Made by a program: the position numbers and the translations under genes. From contig VSCH01000011.1 of assembly GCA_047459075.1 (NCBI GenBank), positions 12,583-76,582 on the forward strand: 64,000 nucleotides of DNA. The letters are read 5' to 3'. Source of the DNA: ZC4RG19 sp017577565. Its GTDB lineage: Bacteria > Actinomycetota > Acidimicrobiia > Acidimicrobiales > VFJN01. Below, one piece after another: positions 36,309-44,371 of this stretch. Every line of letters starts with the position of its first letter. Position 1 is the stretch's first letter. The notes under the pieces were generated by a model, which made no database searches, was not told where the DNA came from, and saw only the letters and a list, made by a program, of their open reading frames with translations.

Positions 36309-39290
36309 TCAGGGCAGCGGGGTCTCGGCCATCGGCGCCGCGCCGAGCGCCGCCATCTCCCGGCGGCCCCGCTCGGCGTGCTCGCCGCCGGCCAGGACGA
36401 GCGTGCGGGCCCACTGGTAGCGGCAGCCGGTCGGGGCCAGGTCGGCGGCGATCGCCACCAGGCGGTCCCGGTCGCCGGCGGCGAGGGCGGCGGCCCGCTC
36501 GACCATGGCGGCGGCGATGCGGTTGGGCCCGGCGTGGCGACGGGCCCGCGCGATGCGGTCGGCGGCGTCGGGCGCGCCGACGAGCACGGCCGACTCGGCG
36601 TGGAGCGCCGCGTACCAGGGCCGCCACTGGCCGGTGAACCACGTGCGGAAGTCGTCGGGGTCGGTCCTCAGCCGGTGGTAGGCCTGCTCGGGGTCGCCCC
36701 GGTGGAGGGCGAGGATGGCGTCGTGGGTCGGCGCGTAGCCGGTCGAGCAGCCGTCGGCCCAGTTCAGGTCCAGGCCGAGGGCGAACGCGACCTCCCGCCA
36801 CTCGGCCATCGCCTCGTCGTCGCCCCGCAGGCCCTGGACCATCGACACGGCGTAGGCCCCCTTGCCGAGGCTCGTCGCCTGGGGCCGGCCGGCCCGCTCC
36901 CACCCCTCGCGGAAGCGCGCCGCGGCGTCGAGCACCCGGGCGATCTCGCCGGCCATGGCGTCGACCTCGAGCCGCCGGCTGGTGGCGAGGTGGCCCTCCT
37001 CGAGGTGGAACGGCAGGCGCTCGAGGTCGTCGGCGTAGCGCCGTGCCGCCGCGAGGTCGCCCGCGGTCAGGGCCACCTCGGCGGCCATGCCGTAGGCGTC
37101 GGCGATCTCGAAGGCGTTGGTGGCCGAGGGCGGGAAGCCGGCCAGCAGGTCGAGGCGGCGCCGCACGGCGTCGAGGGCGGTGGCCACGTCGCCGATGGCG
37201 AGGCTGACCGCGCACAGCGCGTCGAGCGCGCTGCTCTCGAGCACCGGGTCGCCGACCTCCCGGGCCACCCGGATGGCACGCCGCGCCTCGTCCGCGGCCT
37301 CGGGCGAGGCCTCGTCGAGCTCGAACAGCAGCGCCACCCGGCGGGCCGCGGCCGTGGCCGGGTTGTGCACCGGCAGGCGCCGGGCCTCCTCGGCGAGCGG
37401 CAGGTGGCTGTCCTTCGCCGGCTTGGGCGAGATGATGCCGGGGCCCCGCAGGATCAGCTCGACGGCCTGGGACAGCGCCCGGACCGCCGTGTCGGTGTCC
37501 CCGTCGCCGAGCGCGACGTCGGCCGCCCGCCGCCACAGCGCCAGCGCGTCGGCGCCGACCTGCCGCCCGGTCGCCGCGCCGGCGGCGAGCAGCAGCGCGT
37601 CGACCTGCTCCCGCGCGTCGCCGGCGAGGTCGGCCGCGGCCTCGTAGTGGCGCTGGCACTCGACCAGCCAGCCCCGCACCAGGCAGGCCGCCGCCAGCGT
37701 CCGGGCCAGCCGGGCCGCGTCGCCCCGGTGCCCCGGCCGGCCGGAGGCCCACTTCAGCGCCGCCCGGGCGTCGTCGGCGACGGCGTCGAAGGCCTGCCGC
37801 CACCCGGCCAGCGGGTCGTCGCCGGCGAGGACCTCGCCGAGGGTCAGGGCGCCCCGCTCGGCGAGGTCGGCCGTCAGCCGCCGGAACCGGTCGAGGTGGC
37901 GCCGCCGCACGAGGTCGAGCTCGTCGCCCGGCGACGCACCGTCGGCACCGGCCTCGGGCGCCGCCGGGGTGGCCGCCATCTTCTCGACGCCGTGCTGGCG
38001 GATGCTGTCGAGCGCCCGGTAGCGGGTGACCGGTCCGGGCACGACGACGAGCAGGCTGTGCTCGACCAGCCGGGCGAGGCCGGCGGCGACCGCGCCGGGG
38101 TCGACCGGCTCGAACCCGGCGACCGCGACCCCGTCGTCGACCGTGAAGGCCGAGGCGAACACGGCGACCCGCCGGAGCAGCGCCTGGTCGGCCGGGCCCA
38201 GCAGGTTGTAGCTCCAGTCGATCGCCGACCGCAGCGAGCGGTGGCGGGCGTCGGCCCGGGGCCCGCCGGCCAGCAGCGTCAGCCGCTCGGACAGCCCGGC
38301 CTCGATGCCGTCGAGGCCGAGGGCCGGCAGGCGGGCGGCGGCCAGCTCGATGGCGAGGGCGCTGCCCTCCAGCCGGCGGCAGATCTCGCCGATGCGGCGG
38401 CGCTCCTCCGGCGTGGGCTCGGGCGCCCCGGCCTGTCGGGCCCGCTCGACGAACAGCGCCACCGCGTCGCCCTCGCCGTGCTCGTCGGGCAGCGACAGCG
38501 GCGGCACGGCGAAGACCCACTCGAACGGCAGCATGAGCCGGGCCTGGGTGGTGGCCAGCACGTGGAGGTCGGGGGCGGCGGCCAGGAGCCGCTCGACGAG
38601 CACGGCCACCGCCGCCACCAGGTGCTCGCAGTTGTCGAGCACGAGCAGCGCCCGCCGGCCGGCGAGGTGGGCGACCAGCGCGTCCTCGATCGAGCGCCGG
38701 CGGGGGTCGGTGATGCCCAGCGTGGCGGCGATCGTCGCGGCGAGCTGGGCCTCGTCGGTGACCGGCACGAGGTCGACGAACCAGACGCCGTCCGGCCACC
38801 GGTCGGCCTGGGCGGCGGCGACGGCCGCCGCGAGGCGGGTCTTGCCCACGCCCCCGGGGCCGGTCGCGGTGACGAGGCGGTGGGACTCGACCGCGGCGCC
38901 CAGCTCGGCCACCTCGGCGGCCCGGCCGACGAACGAGGTCAGCGGCACCGGCAGCACCCGCTGCGGGACGACCGGACCACCGGGGCCGGTGCCGTCGGCC
39001 CCGGCCCCGCCGTCGGCGCCGCTCGTGCCGGCCACCGAGCCGGCGGCGCGCCGGGCGAGCCGCGCGAGCTCCCGGCGGTCGGCGGCGCCGAGCTTGCGCA
39101 GCAGCGACGAGACGTGGCTCTCGACCGTGCGCACCGACACGAACAGCTTGGCGGCGATCTCGGCGTTGGTCGCGTGCTGGGCGACGAGCTCGAGCACCTC
39201 CGCCTCGCGCGGCGAGATCCCCGCCTCGATCAGGCTGTCGCGTGCCGGCACGCCCTCAAGTCTGCCCTGCCGGGGCCGGCGACCGGACAC
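36309..39290 (-). CDS. LuxR-type regulator with NB-ARC/AAA ATPase, HTH at the N-terminus
   Basis: A 993-residue signal-responsive transcription factor. A LuxR HTH is at the very N-terminus (about 22-82: LSxREAEVLEL-like ISPREAEVLELVAQHATN, then LFVSVRTVESHVSSLLRKLG). After a Gly/Ala linker comes an ATPase with P-loop GPGGVGKTR (144-152) and Walker B ALLVLDNCEHL. A winged region and about 500 residues of TPR-like helical repeats follow. Most relatives (MalT/LAL type) have the HTH at the C-terminus, so the order is reversed. GTG 39290 is the longest start; GTG 39248 after GAGGGC is an alternative. It is divergent from the dioxygenase gene. Confidence 0.85.
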   Translation of the reverse strand: MSGRRPRQGRLEGVPARDSLIEAGISPREAEVLELVAQHATNAEIAAKLFVSVRTVESHVSSLLRKLGAADRRELARLARRAAGSVAGTSGADGGAGADGTGPGGPVVPQRVLPVPLTSFVGRAAEVAELGAAVESHRLVTATGPGGVGKTRLAAAVAAAQADRWPDGVWFVDLVPVTDEAQLAATIAATLGITDPRRRSIEDALVAHLAGRRALLVLDNCEHLVAAVAVLVERLLAAAPDLHVLATTQARLMLPFEWVFAVPPLSLPDEHGEGDAVALFVERARQAGAPEPTPEERRRIGEICRRLEGSALAIELAAARLPALGLDGIEAGLSERLTLLAGGPRADARHRSLRSAIDWSYNLLGPADQALLRRVAVFASAFTVDDGVAVAGFEPVDPGAVAAGLARLVEHSLLVVVPGPVTRYRALDSIRQHGVEKMAATPAAPEAGADGASPGDELDLVRRRHLDRFRRLTADLAERGALTLGEVLAGDDPLAGWRQAFDAVADDARAALKWASGRPGHRGDAARLARTLAAACLVRGWLVECQRHYEAAADLAGDAREQVDALLLAAGAATGRQVGADALALWRRAADVALGDGDTDTAVRALSQAVELILRGPGIISPKPAKDSHLPLAEEARRLPVHNPATAAARRVALLFELDEASPEAADEARRAIRVAREVGDPVLESSALDALCAVSLAIGDVATALDAVRRRLDLLAGFPPSATNAFEIADAYGMAAEVALTAGDLAAARRYADDLERLPFHLEEGHLATSRRLEVDAMAGEIARVLDAAARFREGWERAGRPQATSLGKGAYAVSMVQGLRGDDEAMAEWREVAFALGLDLNWADGCSTGYAPTHDAILALHRGDPEQAYHRLRTDPDDFRTWFTGQWRPWYAALHAESAVLVGAPDAADRIARARRHAGPNRIAAAMVERAAALAAGDRDRLVAIAADLAPTGCRYQWARTLVLAGGEHAERGRREMAALGAAPMAETPLP

Positions 39291-39310
39291 GTTGCCCCGC
39301 GCACCCTGGG

Positions 39311-39316
39311 TAGGTT
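39311..39316 (+). promoter_or_regulatory. -10 hexamer (TAGGTT), leaderless promoter of the dioxygenase gene
   Basis: TAGGTT ends 9 bases before GTG 39326, with no Shine-Dalgarno. It lies in the 35-bp gap between divergent genes, so the LuxR-type regulator may control both directions. Confidence 0.5.
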
Positions 39317-39325
39317 GGCCCGCCG

Positions 39326-40351
39326 GTGGACGAACTGCCCGTCATCGACGTCGGCCCCCTCGTGGGGCGCGGCGACGGCGACCCCCGTGCCGTCGGGGCC
39401 GCCATCGACGCCGCCTGCCGGGAGGTGGGGTTCTTCCTCGTCACCGGCCACGGGGTCCCGCCGGAGCTGGTGGCCCGCGTCGAGGAGGGCGCCCGGCGCC
39501 TGTTCGCGCTGCCGGAGCGGGCGAAGGCGGCCGTGTCGATGGCCGTCGGCGGCCGGGCGTGGCGGGGGTGGTTCCCGCTCGGCGGCGAGCTGACCGCGGG
39601 CGTGCCCGACGCCAAGGAGGGCTTCTACCTGGGCGCCGAGCTGCCGCCCGACCACCCCCGGGTCCGGGCGGGCGTGCCGCTGCACGGGCCCAACCTGTTC
39701 CCGGCCGAGCTGCCCGACCTGCGCCCCACGGTGCTCGCCTACCTGGACGAGATGACCAGGCTCGGCCACGCGCTCGTGCGGGGTGTCGCGCTGGGGCTCG
39801 GCCTGGAGGCCGACTGGTTCGAGCGCCACCTGACCGGCGACCCGACGGTCCTGCTGCGGTTCTTCCGCTACCCGCCGGCCCGGGACGCGGGGGAGGACCG
39901 CTGGGGCGTCGGCGAGCACACCGACTACGGCCTGCTCACGATCCTGCACCAGGACGGGGTCGGCGGCCTCCAGGTCCACGGGCCCGACGGCTGGGTCACG
40001 GTGCCGCCCCGGCCGGGCGCCTTCGTCTGCAACCTGGGCGACATGCTCGAGCGGCTCACCCGTGGCCGCTACCGCTCCACGCCGCACCGCGTCCGCAACG
40101 ACGGCGACACCGACCGCCTGTCCATCCCGTTCTTCTTCGACCCGGCCTGGGACGCCGAGGTCGTGCCGATCCCGCTGGAGGGGGCGCCCCCGGCGCCCCG
40201 CCGCCCCCGCTGGGACGGCGCCGACCTCGAGGCGTTCGAGGGCACCTACGGCGAGTACCTGCTGGCCAAGGTCCGCCGGGTGTTCCCGGACCTGTTCGCC
40301 GCGGCCGTCGAGGGCGAGGGCAGGGGTTCACCGGGCGCCGACGGTCCGTAG
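39326..40351 (+). CDS. Isopenicillin N synthase-like 2-oxoglutarate/Fe(II) dioxygenase
   Basis: A 341-residue non-haem iron oxygenase of the IPNS/DIOX_N family. The N-terminal domain starts LPVIDVGPLV and contains GFFLVTGHG. The jelly-roll core has the iron ligands in EHTDYGLLT (HxD) and in STPHRV (distal His). The 2-oxoglutarate-binding RxS appears in DRLSIPFFFDP. The substrate is unknown; relatives act on small metabolites, nucleobases or natural products. It is transcribed away from the LuxR-type ATPase regulator, which may regulate it. No biosynthetic cluster surrounds it. Confidence 0.88.
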   Translation: MDELPVIDVGPLVGRGDGDPRAVGAAIDAACREVGFFLVTGHGVPPELVARVEEGARRLFALPERAKAAVSMAVGGRAWRGWFPLGGELTAGVPDAKEGFYLGAELPPDHPRVRAGVPLHGPNLFPAELPDLRPTVLAYLDEMTRLGHALVRGVALGLGLEADWFERHLTGDPTVLLRFFRYPPARDAGEDRWGVGEHTDYGLLTILHQDGVGGLQVHGPDGWVTVPPRPGAFVCNLGDMLERLTRGRYRSTPHRVRNDGDTDRLSIPFFFDPAWDAEVVPIPLEGAPPAPRRPRWDGADLEAFEGTYGEYLLAKVRRVFPDLFAAAVEGEGRGSPGADGP

Positions 40352-40385
40352 CGCACCGCGCGCCCGGCGCGACGGCACCGATCGC

Positions 40386-40473
40386 TCCCTGACCGGTCCG
40401 TGACCGGTCCGTGGCGCCTCCGTGGTGACTCCGTGGCGGGTCCGTGGCCCGTCCGTGGTGGTTCCGTGGACCT
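40386..40473 (+). repeat. Array of eight 11-bp direct repeats, TCCGTGGNNNN
   Basis: Seven copies of TCCGTG(G/A)NNNN start at 40397, 40408, 40419, 40430, 40441, 40452 and 40463, exactly 11 bp apart. A degenerate eighth copy (TCCCTGA) starts at 40386. The conserved 7-mer and the variable 4-base spacer put every copy on the same face of the helix. This geometry is known for OmpR/PhoP and SARP regulators, which bind heptamers 11 bp apart. The array lies in the 386-bp gap between the dioxygenase and the GH5 gene, just before a small basic-protein gene. Confidence 0.85.
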
Positions 40474-40539
40474 CACGGATGGCGCCGTGCGCCCGTTCCT
40501 CCATCGTCGAGGGGCGAGATGACGCGGAGGTGGCCCCCG

Positions 40540-40671
40540 GTGAACCACGACGAGACGATCTTCATGGCGGAGCAGCGGCGTGGCGAGCTCCTGGCGTCCG
40601 CTCGGGCGGTGCGCCGACGGCGCCCGGGTCGTGGGCGGCGGTTCCTGCTGTTCAGACGGCGCAGCGGCTGA
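40540..40671 (+). CDS. Small basic protein of unknown function
   Basis: A 43-residue protein from GTG 40540, which has GGAGG 9 bases upstream; ATG 40519 would add seven residues. It has an acidic start NHDETIFMAEQRRGELL followed by an arginine-rich end with RGRRF and FRRR. It resembles the other small basic protein at 56792. It could bind nucleic acid or a membrane. The 11-bp repeat array ends about 65 bases upstream, so it may be the controlled gene. Confidence 0.5.
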   Translation: MNHDETIFMAEQRRGELLASARAVRRRRPGRGRRFLLFRRRSG

Positions 40672-40724
40672 CCGCCCGCCCCACCCGTCCGCCAGGCCGG
40701 TGGCGCCGGCACCCTGCGCCGCGG

Positions 40725-40730
40725 TAGGCA
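40725..40730 (+). promoter_or_regulatory. Candidate -10 (TAGGCA), leaderless promoter of the GH5 gene
   Basis: TAGGCA ends 7 bases before GTG 40738. The last base departs from the TANNNT pattern. Confidence 0.35.
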
Positions 40731-40737
40731 GGGCCCC

Positions 40738-42297
40738 GTGGGGGCCTCACACCGTGGAGGGGCGCGGCGCGCCGCGGCGATCGCGACCGCGCTCCTCGTC
40801 GCCAGCGCGTGCAGCGGGGACGACGGCGCCGCCGGCCCGGCGGCGGACGCGGGCGAGGGCGCCGACGGCGGCGCCGCCTGCACCGGCGCCCTGGAGGCGC
40901 CCGACCCGCGCTTCGTCGTCGACGACTGCGGGCGGGTGCTGGTCCTGCGGGGGACCAACGTCGCCAGCGCCAACAAGGGCGACTCGGTCGACGACCGGCA
41001 CCTCCCCGACAGCGTCGAGTCGCAGGAGCACCTCGCCGGCTTCGGCTGGAACGGCGTCCGCTTCCTCATCTCCTGGGGCGCGGTCGAGCCGGCGCCCGGC
41101 GAGTACGACGAGGGCTACCTCGACGAGCTGGAGACGTGGATGGACTGGTACGCGGACCACGGCGTCCACGTCGTGCTCGACATGCACCAGGACGTCTACG
41201 GCTGGGCGGTCGGCGGGAACGGGGCGCCCGACTGGGCGGTCGAGACCGACGGCCTCGAGCCCCAGCCGCTGGCCGAGGGGCAGCCGTGGTACCTGGCGGC
41301 CGCCGACCCCGCCGTCCAGGCCGCCTACCGCAACTTCTGGCACCCCGAGCGCGGGCACCCGGAGCTGCAGGACCACTTCTTCGCGGCGTGGGCGCACGTG
41401 GCCGAGCGCTTCGCCGACCACCCGGCGGTGATCGGCTACGACCTGTTCAACGAGCCCGTCTTCGCCAACGGCGACCTGGCCGAGACGCTGGCCGTCCAGG
41501 AGGAGGCGGCCGCCGGCCGGTTCCGGAACGAGACCCTGACCGCGTTCATGCAGCGGGGCGTCGAGACGATCCGGGCGGTCGACGACGACGCCTGGGTGTT
41601 CGTGCAGCCCACGTCGCTCCTCAACGCCTTCCCCTACGCCGGCGACCTGGAGGCGGCGGGGATCCGCGACCCGCGCCCCGAGGGCCCGCGCCTCGGCTAC
41701 GCGCCCCACCTCTACGAGCCGGCGGTCCACGACGGCCACGGGTACGCGCCCGACAGCCCCTACGTCGCCCGGTGGGAGGAGCTGCGGGTCGCGGAGGCCG
41801 AGGCCCTGGAGGCGACGCTGTACATCGGCGAGCTCGGCGGCCCGCCCGACCAGGACGGCATGGCGGCCTACGCGGCGGACGTGCTGGCCATGGCGGACCG
41901 GGCGATGGCGGGGTGGGCCCAGTGGTCGTGGGACCCGGCCGAGAGCCCCGACGGTGCCTGGTCGCCGGTCACCGTCGACGGCGAGCTGACCGACTGGGGC
42001 CGGTGGCTGGCGCGGGTGCAGCCCCGGGCCGTCGCCGGCGTCCCCACCGGGTTCTCGTGGGACCCGGGCGCCTCGGTGTTCCGCATGTCCTGGACGGAGC
42101 GGGAGGGCGTCGTCGGCCCCACCGAGCTCGCCGCGCCGGTGGCGGCGTGGGACGGCGAGGTCGAGGTCGTGCTCGACGGCGAGGTGCTCGACGTCGAGGT
42201 CGACGAGGAGCGGGGTGTGATCGAGCTGGACCCCTCGGACCCGGGCCCCGACCACGAGGTCTGCGTGCGCTGGGGCCGCGAGGCCGGGCCCTGCTGA
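40738..42297 (+). CDS. GH5 glycoside hydrolase lipoprotein, endoglycoceramidase-like
   Basis: Predicted exported lipoprotein that cleaves the glycan from a glycolipid or beta-glycoside. The 519-residue protein has a signal peptide with lipobox VASAC (Cys near residue 23). A (beta/alpha)8 GH5 barrel follows, beginning GRVLVLRGTNVASANK. It contains VVLDMHQDVYG, the acid/base Glu in YDLFNEP (about residue 240) and the nucleophile Glu in YIGELGGP (about 365). This motif set is that of endoglycoceramidases rather than cellulases. A C-terminal beta domain follows. The stop lies 42 bases from the convergent GH1-like gene. Confidence 0.85.
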   Translation: MGASHRGGARRAAAIATALLVASACSGDDGAAGPAADAGEGADGGAACTGALEAPDPRFVVDDCGRVLVLRGTNVASANKGDSVDDRHLPDSVESQEHLAGFGWNGVRFLISWGAVEPAPGEYDEGYLDELETWMDWYADHGVHVVLDMHQDVYGWAVGGNGAPDWAVETDGLEPQPLAEGQPWYLAAADPAVQAAYRNFWHPERGHPELQDHFFAAWAHVAERFADHPAVIGYDLFNEPVFANGDLAETLAVQEEAAAGRFRNETLTAFMQRGVETIRAVDDDAWVFVQPTSLLNAFPYAGDLEAAGIRDPRPEGPRLGYAPHLYEPAVHDGHGYAPDSPYVARWEELRVAEAEALEATLYIGELGGPPDQDGMAAYAADVLAMADRAMAGWAQWSWDPAESPDGAWSPVTVDGELTDWGRWLARVQPRAVAGVPTGFSWDPGASVFRMSWTEREGVVGPTELAAPVAAWDGEVEVVLDGEVLDVEVDEERGVIELDPSDPGPDHEVCVRWGREAGPC

Positions 42298-42338
42298 GCC
42301 CGCTGCCCGCGGCGGCTGCGGCGGGCCCGCGCCCCGGC

Positions 42339-43532
42339 TCAGCCGCGGGCGCGGGCCAGGGCGGCGAGCGCGTCGGCGGCCCGCCGGGGCCGGCGGGCGG
42401 TGTCGAAGAGGCCGACCTCGGTCGTGCGGCCCACCGGCACGGTCAGGGCCGTGTCCCAGTCCACCTGGTCGCCCCGGCTGTACCAGCAGACGCCCCGGAC
42501 CGGCAGGCCCCGGTCCCGCAGCCGGTCGAGCGCCGCCACCAGCGCCTCGAACCACGCCGGCCCCTCGTCGGCCGGCAGGCCGAGGTTCGACGTCTCGGCC
42601 ACCCAGAAGGGCACGCCGTAGCGGGCGTGCCACTCGGCGGCCGTCGCCTCGTAGGCCGCGACGCGATCCCCGATCGTCACCGGCCGCTCGGCGCGCCGGC
42701 CCCGGGCGCCGACGCTGACCGGGTAGAGGTCGTGGCCGGCGACGACGCGGTCGGGGGCGATGGCCAGGGGGACGAGCTCGGCGATGCGGTCGAGCACGGC
42801 GGCGCCCACCGCCCGCTCCAGGCGGTCGGCGCCGACGAGGGGCTCGCGGCCCAGGTGGAGGTCCCACACCGCCCACTGCAGCGCCCGGTCGGCCGCCGCG
42901 GCGGCGACCGCCTCCTCGTCGTCGGGGTCGACGAGGTCGCAGCTGAACCCCTCGGCCCCGACCCACCAGCCGTCCCGGTCGGCCCGGATGCGGGCCAGGG
43001 CCTCGAGGTCGGCCAGCACGACGTGGGCCAGCGCCACCAGGTAGTCGTCGACCGAGGCCCGGCGGTCGTTCCACATGCCGAGCAGCGCCGAGAACGAGGC
43101 GGTCACCTGCGGCTCGTTGACCGGGGTGAACCAGCGGGGCTCGGGGTAGCGGGCCAGGAAGGCGTCGACGTAGCGGCGGAAGCCGTCCACCCACGCGGGG
43201 TCGCAGAGACCGGGGTAGTGGTCGGGCAGCCCGAAGTGCAGCAGGTCGACGACCGGGGTCAGGCCGTGGCGCTCGCAGGCGGCGAGGGCCCGGTCCCACA
43301 GCGACCAGTCGTAGGTGCCAGGGGCCACCTCGGTGCGGGCCCACGGCATGCCGTACCGCCAGACGCGGACGCCGAGGGCGGCGACGTCGGCCAGGTCGGC
43401 GTCGAGGCGGTCGAGGTGGCCGCTCGCGCCGAGCTGGTCGATCCGCACGATCCGGCCCTCGTGCAGCACGAGCGGGTCCGACGCCTCCTCGCCGGCGGCG
43501 ACGGCGAAGTCCGGGAAGTCCATGGCCGCCAT
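42339..43532 (-). CDS. Glycoside hydrolase family 1-like protein
   Basis: A 397-residue cytoplasmic (beta/alpha)8 enzyme. It has GVRVWRYGMPWARTEVAPG at the second strand, the acid/base motif FTPVNEP (about residue 139) and the candidate nucleophile in FWVAETSN (about 311). The spacing fits GH1, but it is shorter than typical beta-glucosidases (about 450). Several GH1 sugar-binding segments are missing, so the substrate is uncertain. ATG 43532 and ATG 43523 are both possible starts. It faces the GH5 gene and is followed upstream by the TetR gene in the same direction. Confidence 0.78.
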   Translation of the reverse strand: MAAMDFPDFAVAAGEEASDPLVLHEGRIVRIDQLGASGHLDRLDADLADVAALGVRVWRYGMPWARTEVAPGTYDWSLWDRALAACERHGLTPVVDLLHFGLPDHYPGLCDPAWVDGFRRYVDAFLARYPEPRWFTPVNEPQVTASFSALLGMWNDRRASVDDYLVALAHVVLADLEALARIRADRDGWWVGAEGFSCDLVDPDDEEAVAAAAADRALQWAVWDLHLGREPLVGADRLERAVGAAVLDRIAELVPLAIAPDRVVAGHDLYPVSVGARGRRAERPVTIGDRVAAYEATAAEWHARYGVPFWVAETSNLGLPADEGPAWFEALVAALDRLRDRGLPVRGVCWYSRGDQVDWDTALTVPVGRTTEVGLFDTARRPRRAADALAALARARG

Positions 43533-43622
43533 CTTGACGACCGGCGGGCGGGGCGGCCCAGCGGGCGCCCGGCCGTCGCCGGCCGCCGGCCCGTCGTGGC
43601 GGCCGCACCGGCGGGGCCGCGG

Positions 43623-44264
43623 TCAGCCGCCGCCGTCCGGGCCGGCCGCGCCGGCCGCCGTGCCCGCGCGGGCGAGCAGGCCGTCGAAGAGCATGCGCAG
43701 CGCCCGCCGGAGGGCGTCGACGTCGCCCGGCCGGGGGTGGGCCAGGTGGTGGAGCGCGAACCCGTCGGCCAGGGCGATGAAGGCCGGCGCGGCCTCCGCC
43801 GCCGCGTCCGGCGGCGCCCCGGCGGCGACGAGGGCGGCCTCCGCCACCTGCCGGTAGGTGGCGAGCGCGTCGGCCACGGCGTCCCGCAGCGCCGGGTCGC
43901 GGGCGGCCTGGAGGTAGGCCTCGAACTGGGCGAGGGTGAACGGCAGGGGCCCGCGCGGCATGGCCGCCTCGGCCAGCGCGGCGGCCAGCTCGTCGGGCGT
44001 GCGCCGGCCGGCGACGAGCTCGGCGGCCAGCGCGGCCAGGCGCTCCGCCTCCTCGGCCACGTGGGTGCGCAGCGCCTCGGAGACCAGCTCGGCGATCGAC
44101 GAGAAGAAGTACGACGCCGTCGCCAGCGGCAGCCCGGCCCGCTGGGTGACGGCCCGGTGGGTCGTGCCGGCGGCACCCCGCTCGGCCGCCACCTCGATCG
44201 CGGCCCGCAGGAGCGCGTCGCGCCGCGCCTGGGCGCTGGGGCGGTGGCGGCGGGGCCCGGCCAT
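43623..44264 (-). CDS. TetR-family transcriptional regulator
   Basis: A 213-residue repressor. The N-terminal HTH (about 14-57) reads ALLRAAIEVAAERGAAGTTHRAVTQRAGLPLATASYFF with the TetR spacing. The remaining helical domain is the ligand-binding part. ATG 44264 follows a TAGCGT hexamer by 8 bases. It is divergent from the lyase/kinase operon, and an 18-bp perfect palindrome lies midway between the two -10 elements. It very likely represses both itself and that operon. The inducer is unknown. Confidence 0.92.
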   Translation of the reverse strand: MAGPRRHRPSAQARRDALLRAAIEVAAERGAAGTTHRAVTQRAGLPLATASYFFSSIAELVSEALRTHVAEEAERLAALAAELVAGRRTPDELAAALAEAAMPRGPLPFTLAQFEAYLQAARDPALRDAVADALATYRQVAEAALVAAGAPPDAAAEAAPAFIALADGFALHHLAHPRPGDVDALRRALRMLFDGLLARAGTAAGAAGPDGGG

Positions 44265-44272
44265 CGGCGGGC

Positions 44273-44278
44273 ACGCTA
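44273..44278 (-). promoter_or_regulatory. -10 hexamer (TAGCGT), leaderless promoter of the TetR gene
   Basis: TAGCGT on the minus strand ends 8 bases before ATG 44264. It is the mirror partner of an identical hexamer on the plus strand at 44312. Confidence 0.55.
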
Positions 44279-44285
44279 GCGAAAG

Positions 44286-44303
44286 TCTGGAAGATCTTCC
44301 AGA
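44286..44303. promoter_or_regulatory. 18-bp perfect palindrome, probable TetR operator
   Basis: The half-site TCTGGAAGA is followed immediately by its complement TCTTCCAGA. The centre at 44294.5 is 19 and 20 bases from the centres of the two identical TAGCGT hexamers. A bound TetR dimer would cover the -35 regions of both divergent promoters. Confidence 0.85.
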
Positions 44304-44311
44304 GTGCGTGC

Positions 44312-44317
44312 TAGCGT
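44312..44317 (+). promoter_or_regulatory. -10 hexamer (TAGCGT) for the lyase/kinase operon
   Basis: TAGCGT is 54 bases upstream of the preferred ATG 44372 and 15 bases upstream of an alternative ATG at 44333. The mRNA would start near 44325. Confidence 0.5.
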
Positions 44318-44371
44318 CCGCTCGTCCGGGGGATGTCCCCGGCACCGCGCACCAGTGGGGGTCGACGCCGC

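Noticed and set aside
40386..40473. CRISPR array
   Set aside because: The units are 11 bp with 4-base variable parts, there are no spacers of usual length and no cas genes.
44333..44371. Longer start at ATG 44333 for the lyase gene
   Set aside because: The added 13 residues (rich in Arg, Gly and Pro) do not look conserved, and ATG 44372 gives a natural N-terminus. It remains possible, because the mRNA starts near 44325.
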